This document shows, piece by piece, positions 55,298 through 62,534 of a stretch of DNA of 64,000 nucleotides (position 1 is the stretch's first letter; every line of letters begins with the position of its first letter). Below the pieces are notes generated by a model that worked only from the letters and a program-made list of their open reading frames with translations, had not been told where the DNA came from and did not search any database. The position numbers and the translations under genes were made by a program. Source of the DNA: Planctomycetota bacterium (GTDB lineage Bacteria > Planctomycetota > UBA1135 > GCA-002686595); contig JAJDEW010000151.1 in the NCBI GenBank assembly GCA_029259595.1, forward strand, positions 62,001 through 126,000, written 5' to 3'.

Positions 55298-55457
55298 GCG
55301 CTTCTGCCGGACGCTGACATCGCACCGGGTTGCGGAACGCCGCCCCCTGTCAGCGAACGGCGAGGAGCCGTGACCAGCAGCCCGCACGCGATCGCAACAC
55401 CAGGGCGTCGAGGGCTCGCGAGGCGGAGGAACGCGCCGACCCGTCCACCCGGTCGAG

Positions 55458-56051
55458 TCACCCTTCGAGCTTCTGTCGGCCGGAGAGGCTGCTGGAAAGG
55501 GCCGACCAGTCGGAACGTCGGAAGACGGCGACGATCCAGATCAGGACGGGCACGGTGAAGTAGACCATCGGCTCGAGATGGAAGGTCTCCAGAGCGCGCC
55601 GCACGAACCAGCGCGCCGAACCGTGCTCGATCCCCTGGCCTGCATGGGCACCCGGGCAGAACGACGTGTGGCCCCAGAAGGCCAGCCAGAGCATCACGAG
55701 CAGGCGGACGAGGATGTAGGCGTAGAGCAGGAGCGAGCCGAACAGGAAGGCGCGCCGACGCCGGCTCCAGCCGACCGGCGTTCCGACCAGGAGCGCCACG
55801 AACACCGCGAAGGGCGCAAAGCCGATCACGATCTCGTCGGCCGGCAGCGTCCACGTGTCCGTCGGATCGTCCGGGCTGACGACGTGCATGAGCTGGGGGT
55901 GAAACGTCACCTCGCTCCAGCCTGCGAGCGCGAAGGTCGCGTTGAAGACCGCTCGAAAGACCGCCGACGACGCTTCCCGCAAGCCGGGCCAGGGCAGCAT
56001 GAGCAAGGAAAAGACGACCAGGACCAGGAGTCCGGAGCGGAGGAGCTTCAC
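55458..56051 (-). CDS. Exosortase-associated membrane protein
   Basis: A 197-residue inner-membrane protein starting at GTG 56051, which overlaps the exosortase stop in GTGA. Helices are predicted at about 5-22, 82-97, 105-127 and 165-182, with a periplasmic loop rich in Trp, His and Pro (about 45-75). I recognise no catalytic motif. Its coupling to the exosortase indicates it acts with that enzyme, perhaps as an accessory subunit. It is likely one of the small membrane proteins that accompany XrtH-like exosortases, but that is by position, not by sequence match. Confidence 0.65.
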   Translation of the reverse strand: MKLLRSGLLVLVVFSLLMLPWPGLREASSAVFRAVFNATFALAGWSEVTFHPQLMHVVSPDDPTDTWTLPADEIVIGFAPFAVFVALLVGTPVGWSRRRRAFLFGSLLLYAYILVRLLVMLWLAFWGHTSFCPGAHAGQGIEHGSARWFVRRALETFHLEPMVYFTVPVLIWIVAVFRRSDWSALSSSLSGRQKLEG

Positions 56052-56608
56052 GCGCTCGCTTCGGGCAGGGGGCCGAGCGCCCGCTTGGCCCACAGGATCC
56101 ACAGCGCCATGGCCACGAGCAGGAACGCCATTGGCCAGATCCAGTGGTGCGCCGGATCGAAGGCCGCCGGAAAGTGCAACCGCAGCTGGAAGAGCGTCAC
56201 GATTCGCACGAGGTTCATCGCCAGCAGGATCGAGACACCCAACGGCGCGCCGATCAGACGCGCACGCCACGGCGCCGGGAACGCGAGCACCGCCAATGCG
56301 AAGAGCACCGAGGGCTGCACGGCATCGCAACCTCGCCGCACATCGACCGCTCCCCCCGACCCGAAGATCGACGTCCCGCTCTGCGTCGTCTCGTAACCCA
56401 TGAGATCGAGCAAGAACGACGAAAGGCGCGCGTTCCATTCGAGGTAGCTCTGGAAGTACCCCCCACGCCAAAAACCCTGGTCGGGCGACAACGTCGACCA
56501 GTAGAGCTCGAACAGCCCCATCCCGACGGCGAACAGGAGGACGAAGCGCAGGATCGGACCCCGACCGGCATCGGGCTCGGCGGAGGTCACCTGGTCTTGG
56601 GCGCGCAT
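56048..56608 (-). CDS. Exosortase/archaeosortase-family transpeptidase
   Basis: A 186-residue multi-pass membrane enzyme. The exosortase triad is visible: C94 in VRRGCDAVQPSVLF, R135 in MNLVRIVTLF, and H154/H155 in DPAHHWIWP. These enzymes recognise a C-terminal sorting tail (PEP-CTERM type) on exported proteins and process it at the membrane. The ATG at 56608 gives a short soluble N-terminus before the first helix; upstream in-frame sequence is Gly/Arg-rich and unlikely. The size and the RGCDA start resemble the XrtH subgroup. No substrate with a matching tail is encoded in the window. Confidence 0.85.
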   Translation of the reverse strand: MRAQDQVTSAEPDAGRGPILRFVLLFAVGMGLFELYWSTLSPDQGFWRGGYFQSYLEWNARLSSFLLDLMGYETTQSGTSIFGSGGAVDVRRGCDAVQPSVLFALAVLAFPAPWRARLIGAPLGVSILLAMNLVRIVTLFQLRLHFPAAFDPAHHWIWPMAFLLVAMALWILWAKRALGPLPEASA

Positions 56609-56910
56609 GGCCGGTATTCGACGCGATCCGAGCCACGCTTGCCAAGGGCCTCCCTCCCCACCACCACCCCCGACCACCCGGGAGACCCGCGGGGCGACCA
56701 AGCGGTCACGACTTCAGGCCGAAGTTCTTGCCCGCGGCACGGCGGCACCGCGACTCGCAGTCCCAGAAGTCCCGGCGGTCACCGGGGCGTCCCTCCGGTC
56801 TCTCCAACCCCGCACTCCACCACCATGCCGGCCGCTCTGGCCAACGCTCGCAGCAGAGACGGCCCGCGAGCCGGAGCTCGTGGGCTCCGCCCGCTGGGAA
56901 CGGGCCGGGG
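56609..56910. other. Non-coding stretch between the exosortase and TIM-barrel genes
   Basis: 302 bases. Both flanking genes are on the minus strand, so this holds the exosortase promoter and the 3' region of the TIM-barrel transcript. A minus-strand frame at 56706-56999 (Arg/Pro/Ala-rich, running into the TIM-barrel gene) has no homology-like features and is not credible. I see no clear terminator or promoter consensus. Confidence 0.4.
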
Positions 56911-57816
56911 CTAGGAAGCGAAGATCGTGTCCATCCGGTGCGCGATGTCGAGCAGGCGTTCGGCGTCGCCGCCGCGGACCTCGGCCGAGGCCCAGCCATC
57001 GAAGCCGATGTCAGCCAGGGCGCGCATGACCTCGGGCCAGTTGCACTCGCCCTCGCCGAGCTCGACGGCGAAGCCCTTCCACAGGCCTTCGTCGTTGCGC
57101 TTCGTGCGGCTGAATTCCTTGACGTCGAGCTTCAGGATGCGCTTGCCCAGGATGCGGATCCATTGTTCGGGCCAGCCGTAGTTGACGATGTTGCCGACGT
57201 CCATGAACCAGCCGACGCGGTCGCTCTCGAACTCGTCGACGTAGCGCGCGGCCTCGAGCGGGCTCAGGAGGAAGTTGTTCCAGACGTTCTCGAAGGCGAT
57301 CTTGACGTCGAGCTCCCGGGCCAGCGGCAGGACCTTTTTGATCTCGTGCTGCGAGCGCGTGTACGCGTCGGCGTAGGAGATCGAGCCGTTGACGACGGCC
57401 GGCACCAGGAGGACGGTCGTCCCACCGTAGGCCTTGCAATCGCGCAGGGCGGTCTCGAGCGCCGCCACGCCTTCGGTGCGCACCGCGGCGTCCGGGTCGC
57501 CCAGCGTCTTCTGCCAGTGGAGCGAGTCGACCACGCCGGGGATCGCGAGGCCCGACTCCTGTTTCGCGGCCAGGACCTCGTCCGTTTCGAACGCGTTCGG
57601 GCTGTCCATCTCGACGCCGTCGAAGCCGCACTCGCGCGCCAGCCGAAACTTTTCGGCCAGCGTGTTCCCGGCGCCGATCATGTTGAACTTCAGCGCCTTC
57701 TTCAGTGCGCGCCTCGCACGCGGCGGGCCGCCGGCGCCCGTCACGGAGGCCACGGTCGGGAGTGCGAAGGCCGAGGCGCCCAGGGCGCCGAGGAGGGTCC
57801 GTCGATCGATTCGCAT
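56911..57816 (-). CDS. Tat-exported TIM-barrel sugar isomerase-like protein
   Basis: A 301-residue xylose-isomerase-like TIM-barrel with a twin-arginine signal (MRIDRRTLLGALGASAFALP). Metal-binding elements are KIAFENVWNNF, GWFMDVGNIVNYG, LKLDVKEFS and GWASAEVRGG. It is the last gene of a minus-strand unit: the SUMF1-like gene (59170), the Tat-exported Gfo/Idh gene (57842) and this one, 25 bases apart. Exported isomerase plus oxidoreductase pairs are common in planctomycetes and may process keto-sugars in the periplasm. Confidence 0.87.
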   Translation of the reverse strand: MRIDRRTLLGALGASAFALPTVASVTGAGGPPRARRALKKALKFNMIGAGNTLAEKFRLARECGFDGVEMDSPNAFETDEVLAAKQESGLAIPGVVDSLHWQKTLGDPDAAVRTEGVAALETALRDCKAYGGTTVLLVPAVVNGSISYADAYTRSQHEIKKVLPLARELDVKIAFENVWNNFLLSPLEAARYVDEFESDRVGWFMDVGNIVNYGWPEQWIRILGKRILKLDVKEFSRTKRNDEGLWKGFAVELGEGECNWPEVMRALADIGFDGWASAEVRGGDAERLLDIAHRMDTIFAS

Positions 57817-57841
57817 GTCGCTGGTCGTCTCGAAAGACGCC

Positions 57842-59143
57842 TCAGAAGAACTTCGTCTGGCCCGGAATCGCCACCGGCCGTAGGGGATTCGGCCCGAACT
57901 CGAAGACGTCCGGGGCGAGCTTCTCCTCCGACGCGAGCGCCTGCTCCCACGTGATCACGTCGCCCGTGTAGGCCGACATGCGCGTCATGACGCCCAGGAG
58001 CGTGCTGGTCGCCATCCACGTTCCGTCGTTGATCGGCTTCGCGGAGCGGATCGAAGCGAACAGCTCGTCGTGCTCCTGCTGGTACATGTCATTGCCCGGT
58101 CCTTCGTAAGCCCAAGCGTTCTCGCCCGAGATCTCGTGCCGATCCGCCCATCCGTTCACGTAGGCGTTGCCCTTGGCGCCCATGACCCAGTCGCTGTTGT
58201 CGGTCGCACAGCCGTCCATCTGACGACACACGTGGAAGCCCTTCACGTCGTCCGGATAGTCGAACGTGGCGGTGAAGTGGTCGTAGATGTTGCCCAGGTT
58301 CGGCCCCAGCTTGGCCTGACGGCCACCGACCGCCATGACGCGCAGGGGCGGCGTGTCGCCCGTCGCCCAGGCCATCTTGTCCAGGCTGTGGCAGGCCTGT
58401 TCGAGCACGTGGTCGCCGGAGGCCCAGAGCACCTGGTACCAGTTACGCAGGTTCCACTCCATCTCGGTCCACCCCTCCCCGCGCGCGACCGAGCGATTGG
58501 GCGAGGCGAGGTAGGTGCTGTAGATCGCGCGCAGGTCTCCCAGCGCTCCGTCCTGGACGCGCTGGTAGAGCGCGCGGTGACGGACGTTGTAGCGCCAGCA
58601 GAATCCGGCCACGAGCGAGAGCTTCGCCGCCTTGGCCGCCTCCGCCGTCGCCAACACGCTGCGCACGCCGGGGGCGTCCACAGCCATCGGCTTCTCGCAG
58701 AACACGTGCTTGCCCGCCGCGATGGCCGCCGCGAGCATCATCGGCCGAAAGACCGGCGGCGTCGTCAAGAGCACGACGTCGACGTCCGTCGCGAGCAGCT
58801 GCTCGTAGGCGTCGAAGCCCGAGAAGCGCTGCTCGGGATCGACCTGCAGACGCCCGGCGTGCTCGCCCAACGCCTCCTTCAAGAGACCGTGGCTGCGTTC
58901 GATGCGGTCCGGGAACAGATCCGCCATCGCCGTCAGGAGCACGGTCCCGTCCTCGGCGTTCATGGCCTGCAGCGCCGCGCCCGAGCCGCGCCCTCCGCAG
59001 CCCACGAGGCCGACCTTCAACGCATCGGGATCGTCCTTGGAAACGGCTGCGCGGGCGTCTTGGCGCATCCACGGCACCGTCGCGAGAAGACCCGAGGACT
59101 TCAAGAAGCCACGGCGATCGAGGGGAAAGAAGGGTTGCGTCAT
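57842..59143 (-). CDS. Tat-exported Gfo/Idh/MocA oxidoreductase
   Basis: A 433-residue oxidoreductase with a twin-arginine signal (LDRRGFLKSSGLLATVPWM). The Rossmann domain starts VGLVGCGGRGSGAALQAM, and the family Lys motif is FCEKPMAVD (about 147-155). The His-containing SGDHVLEQACHSLDKMAW is at the substrate site, and the length (about 400 mature residues) matches the glycosyl hydrolase family 109-like exported group. Export in folded form with bound NAD explains the Tat signal. It sits between the SUMF1-like and TIM-barrel genes on the same strand and likely acts with the latter on an extracellular sugar. Glycosidase activity is possible for GH109 relatives. Confidence 0.9.
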   Translation of the reverse strand: MTQPFFPLDRRGFLKSSGLLATVPWMRQDARAAVSKDDPDALKVGLVGCGGRGSGAALQAMNAEDGTVLLTAMADLFPDRIERSHGLLKEALGEHAGRLQVDPEQRFSGFDAYEQLLATDVDVVLLTTPPVFRPMMLAAAIAAGKHVFCEKPMAVDAPGVRSVLATAEAAKAAKLSLVAGFCWRYNVRHRALYQRVQDGALGDLRAIYSTYLASPNRSVARGEGWTEMEWNLRNWYQVLWASGDHVLEQACHSLDKMAWATGDTPPLRVMAVGGRQAKLGPNLGNIYDHFTATFDYPDDVKGFHVCRQMDGCATDNSDWVMGAKGNAYVNGWADRHEISGENAWAYEGPGNDMYQQEHDELFASIRSAKPINDGTWMATSTLLGVMTRMSAYTGDVITWEQALASEEKLAPDVFEFGPNPLRPVAIPGQTKFF

Positions 59144-59169
59144 GGCGTTACGTGAAGATGGGGCTCGGA

Positions 59170-60012
59170 TCAGTCGTTCGTGGCCGGCTGCGGCTCGCAG
59201 ACCACGCGGAAGCCCGCGAACGGCCCGTCGGCCAACCACCAGATGCTCTTCGGCAGCTGCGGGTCGCTCTGGTTCCACTTGCGCGTCGGTACCTTTCGAA
59301 CCGTCGCATCGTTCACCTTCCAGCGGTCGCTGTAGGCACCGCCGCGCAGGACCGGCTGGCCGTCCGCATCCAGGCACCACTCGGACACGTTGCCGTACAT
59401 GTCGAAGAGCCCCCACGGGTTGGGCTTCTTGGTGCCGGCCGGATGCGTGGTCAGGTTCGAATTCGTACGGATCCAGGCGAAGTCCTCGAGAAGCGCTTCG
59501 TCTTCTCCGAAGTGCCAGCGCGTCGTCGTGCCCCCGCGACAGGCCCACTCCCACTCGTGTTCGGTCGGCAAGCGATAGGTGCGCCCCGACTTGGCCGACA
59601 ACCAGGCGCAAAAGGCCTGCGCACCGTTGTGAGATATGGAAACGCTCGGATAGCCGGCATGCCCGAAACCGCGATCGGCCGCGATGTAGGGCTTCGTCGG
59701 ACGCGTGACCGCGTCGATCACGGGCGCGCCCTCCTTCTCGTCGAGCCGGAACACCAGCACGTCGAAGGCGTCCCAGGTGATCTCCTTGGCCGACATGTAG
59801 AACGGCGCGATCGCGACCGTACGTTCCACCGGGGAATCGCCGGGCGGGTCGCTCGAAGCGAGGACGGTCAGCTCGCCACCGGGTACGGGCACCAGCTCGA
59901 ACTCGATCGTCGTTCCATCGAGCGCCTGGACGAAGGGGACGAGCTCCTGCGACGGCGCCGAGAGAGACGAGGGCGAGACGAAGGCGAGAGGGACGAGGAA
60001 CGCTGCGATCAT
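59170..60012 (-). CDS. SUMF1/FGE-fold exported protein
   Basis: A 280-residue exported protein with a hydrophobic leader (about 1-18). The SUMF1 (formylglycine-generating enzyme) fold is seen as YPSVSISHNGAQAFCAWLSAKSGRTYRLPTEHEWEWACRGG and GLFDMYGNVSEWCLD. It ends with LRGGAYSDRW...GFRVVCEP. The paired active-site cysteines of true formylglycine-generating enzymes near the C-terminus are absent, so it is more likely a non-catalytic or differently active member, as for many bacterial SUMF1 proteins. It is the first gene of the unit with the Tat-exported Gfo/Idh and TIM-barrel genes. Confidence 0.85.
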   Translation of the reverse strand: MIAAFLVPLAFVSPSSLSAPSQELVPFVQALDGTTIEFELVPVPGGELTVLASSDPPGDSPVERTVAIAPFYMSAKEITWDAFDVLVFRLDEKEGAPVIDAVTRPTKPYIAADRGFGHAGYPSVSISHNGAQAFCAWLSAKSGRTYRLPTEHEWEWACRGGTTTRWHFGEDEALLEDFAWIRTNSNLTTHPAGTKKPNPWGLFDMYGNVSEWCLDADGQPVLRGGAYSDRWKVNDATVRKVPTRKWNQSDPQLPKSIWWLADGPFAGFRVVCEPQPATND

Positions 60013-60033
60013 GCCATTCTCCTGATGAGCGAG

Positions 60034-60039
60034 TATAAC
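60034..60039 (+). promoter_or_regulatory. -10-like TATAAC, near-leaderless promoter of the ABC operon
   Basis: TATAAC ends 8 bases before the ATG at 60048, with only CCCCCC-rich sequence between them and no Shine-Dalgarno sequence. The transcript would be leaderless or nearly so. It lies in the 35-base gap between the divergent SUMF1-like and ABC genes. Confidence 0.45.
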
Positions 60040-60047
60040 GACCCCCC

Positions 60048-60830
60048 ATGGGATCGCCGGCCATCGAAATCCGCGGCCTGAAGAAGAGCTTCGTCACGCT
60101 CGAGGTCTTGCGCGGCATCGACCTCGACGTCGAAGCCGGCACGATCCTCGGCTACATCGGTCCCAACGGCGCGGGCAAGTCGACCACGGTCAAGATCCTG
60201 ACCGGACTCATGACCGAGTTCGAAGGTGACGTCCGCGTCGCGGGCTTCGACCCCGTCGCCGATCCGGTCGAGGTGAAGCAGCGCATCGGCTACGTGCCGG
60301 AGAACGCGATCCTCTACGAGTCGCTCACGCTGGCCGAGCACCTCTTGTTCATCGGACGCCTGCACGGCATGGAGGACGACCTGATCCGCCGCAGGGCCGA
60401 GGTCTTCCTGGAGGTGTTCGAGCTGTCCAGCCGGCTCAGCATGCGAATCGGGACGTTGTCGAAGGGAATGCGGCAGAAGCTCTTGCTGACGTCCGCGCTC
60501 CTGCACGACCCACGGATTCTGTTCCTGGACGAACCGCTTTCGGGCCTCGACGTGAACGCCTCGATCTTGATCAAGGACTTCCTGCGACGCCTGGCCGACG
60601 AGGGACGCACGATCTTCTACTGCTCGCACGTGATGGACGTCGTCGAACGTGTCTGCGACCGGATCACGATCTTGGCCGACGGCGTCATCGCGGCGCAGGG
60701 CACCTTCGACGAGCTGCAGGCGGCACGCGGCGGCGGCTCGCTCGAAAGGATCTTCGCGGAGCTCACCAGCACCGGCGCGGACGATCGTCAGCTCGACCGC
60801 CTGATCGATGCCCTCCACGACGCGAGTTAA
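60048..60830 (+). CDS. ABC transporter ATPase (exporter type)
   Basis: A 260-residue single-domain ATPase. Walker A is GPNGAGKST, the signature is LSKGMRQKLLLTSALL, Walker B is ILFLDEPLSGLD and the switch His is in FYCSHVMD. It resembles the CcmA/NatA class that pairs with multi-helix membrane proteins for export or membrane remodelling. The downstream membrane gene begins inside its 3' end (23-base overlap), so the two form one transporter. Confidence 0.93.
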   Translation: MGSPAIEIRGLKKSFVTLEVLRGIDLDVEAGTILGYIGPNGAGKSTTVKILTGLMTEFEGDVRVAGFDPVADPVEVKQRIGYVPENAILYESLTLAEHLLFIGRLHGMEDDLIRRRAEVFLEVFELSSRLSMRIGTLSKGMRQKLLLTSALLHDPRILFLDEPLSGLDVNASILIKDFLRRLADEGRTIFYCSHVMDVVERVCDRITILADGVIAAQGTFDELQAARGGGSLERIFAELTSTGADDRQLDRLIDALHDAS

Positions 60831-62532
60831 GGCGCGCGTCGACAAGCGCTGGCGCTCGCGGTCCGATTCGTCGCTGTTCCTGGCGACCGTCCTGTGGGTC
60901 GTCGACAAGCTCCGGCGACCGTTGATCTGGGCCGGCATCGACTTCGGCGTGTTCCGCGAGGTTCTGCGGACGAAGTTCCTGATCGAGCTCCGTACGGGGC
61001 CGATGGGCATCTCGCCGAACCTCGGGAACATGGACTTCGCGCTGGCCTTGACGATCCTGGCCTTCGCCATGCTCGGGCTCTTGGCGGGCCTCGGCGGCGT
61101 GCTGCTCCCCGACAGCCCGATGATCTGGGCCGGCGGATCGATCGCCGTGCTCATGGGCCTGCTCGCGGCGATGCTCTTGACGCACCACGTCTCGATCCTT
61201 GTCGATGCGACCGACATCGAGGTCATCTCCCCGCACCCGGTTCCGGACGCGACCCTCTTCGCCACTCGCCTCGCGCACTTGTTCGTGTACGTTGGCGTTC
61301 TGAGCTCCGTCTACGTCGCGGCCGCGATGTTGCTGGCCGTGTTCCGGCAGCCGCCGCTGGCGGTGCTGTGCGTCTATCCGCTCGCCTGCATGCTTGCCGC
61401 GCTGCTCGTCGTCGGTGCGACTGCGCTGCTCTTCACCGTGATCCTGCGCGTGTTCGGCGCCGCCATGTACCAGCGCTTGGCGCTGTGGCTCCAGATCGGT
61501 GTGACCTCGTTCATGCTTGCCGGAGGTCAGATTGTGCCGCGCCTGCGCTTCATGGAGGGCCACGTCGAGGCTCTGGCGAGCGACCCGCGCGTGCATGCGG
61601 TTCTGCCGCCCGTGCACTTCGCAGGGCTCTACATGCTCGCGACCGGGGAGTTCACGACGCGCAACCTCGTCTACGCCGCGCTGGCCCTGACGCTCCCGTT
61701 CGTGGCGCTCTGGACGACGCTCCGCCTGGCGTCGCGCCACTTCGTCGCCGGGCTCTCCGGTCAGGTCGAGCTCGGCCCGACGCCGAAGCGCGGCTTCCGC
61801 CTCGGCCTCGTGTCGCGCCTCGGGCAGCGCCTGACCTCCTCACGGGCCGAGCGCGCGGGCTTCGACTTCGTCTGCGCAATGGCCACTCGCGAAGCGCTGT
61901 TCCTGAAGATGGCGTTGCCGCAGGTCATCGGATTCCAGGTCATGGCGCTCGCGATGGCCTGGAACTTCAGCAGAGACGACGGATTCGGCGACAAGATCGC
62001 GGTCCCGCTCGTGATGGCCTTCTTGCTGATGGGCTTGCCCCAGGTCGTCGCGGCAGCCGGCGGCAGCAAGGACGGCTCGGCGCGTTGGCTCTTCTGCGCG
62101 AGCCCCCTGGAAACGGTCGACGAGGCCTTCCGTGGCGCGACGAAGGGCCTCGTCTGCCTCGGCGTCGTCCTGCCGATGATCGTTTCGGCGACGGTGCTCT
62201 TGCTCATCTTCGGATTCGGTCACGCGCTCGGGATCCTTCTGGCCTTCGAACTCACGCTCGTCGCCGCGCTGTACTTCACCCCGGGCCTGTCACTCTATCT
62301 GCCCTTCACGTTCACGGTGGGAGCGCGCGGCCGCAAGGCACCGGACGTGCGTCCGAACTTCCTGATCGTGTTCGGCCTCATCTTTGCCATCTTCGGTCTC
62401 GTCCTCGTCCACGTCCTCGTGACGCTCCATGTGGCCGTGACGGCGATCGCCGTTCTGGCCCTCGTCCCCCTCGTCGTCTCTCGCTTTCGCGCGCTCGCGA
62501 AGCTCCGGCTCACCTACGAACTCGAGGCCTGA
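60808..62532 (+). CDS. ABC transporter membrane subunit
   Basis: A 574-residue membrane protein with about 12-14 hydrophobic segments (from LALTILAFAMLGLLAG to FAIFGLVLVHVLVTLHV). No solute-binding or ATPase domain. It is the permease partner of the overlapping ATPase. The first about 75 residues are cytoplasmic. Sequence resembles ABC-2-type exporters of unknown substrate. The following ApbE-type gene begins 2 bases after its stop, so all three genes may be one operon. Confidence 0.85.
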   Translation: MPSTTRVKARVDKRWRSRSDSSLFLATVLWVVDKLRRPLIWAGIDFGVFREVLRTKFLIELRTGPMGISPNLGNMDFALALTILAFAMLGLLAGLGGVLLPDSPMIWAGGSIAVLMGLLAAMLLTHHVSILVDATDIEVISPHPVPDATLFATRLAHLFVYVGVLSSVYVAAAMLLAVFRQPPLAVLCVYPLACMLAALLVVGATALLFTVILRVFGAAMYQRLALWLQIGVTSFMLAGGQIVPRLRFMEGHVEALASDPRVHAVLPPVHFAGLYMLATGEFTTRNLVYAALALTLPFVALWTTLRLASRHFVAGLSGQVELGPTPKRGFRLGLVSRLGQRLTSSRAERAGFDFVCAMATREALFLKMALPQVIGFQVMALAMAWNFSRDDGFGDKIAVPLVMAFLLMGLPQVVAAAGGSKDGSARWLFCASPLETVDEAFRGATKGLVCLGVVLPMIVSATVLLLIFGFGHALGILLAFELTLVAALYFTPGLSLYLPFTFTVGARGRKAPDVRPNFLIVFGLIFAIFGLVLVHVLVTLHVAVTAIAVLALVPLVVSRFRALAKLRLTYELEA

Positions 62533-62534
62533 CC

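Noticed and set aside
56706..56999. A small minus-strand frame between the TIM-barrel and exosortase genes.
   Set aside because: It overlaps the TIM-barrel 3' end, has no Shine-Dalgarno sequence, and has low-complexity Arg/Pro content.
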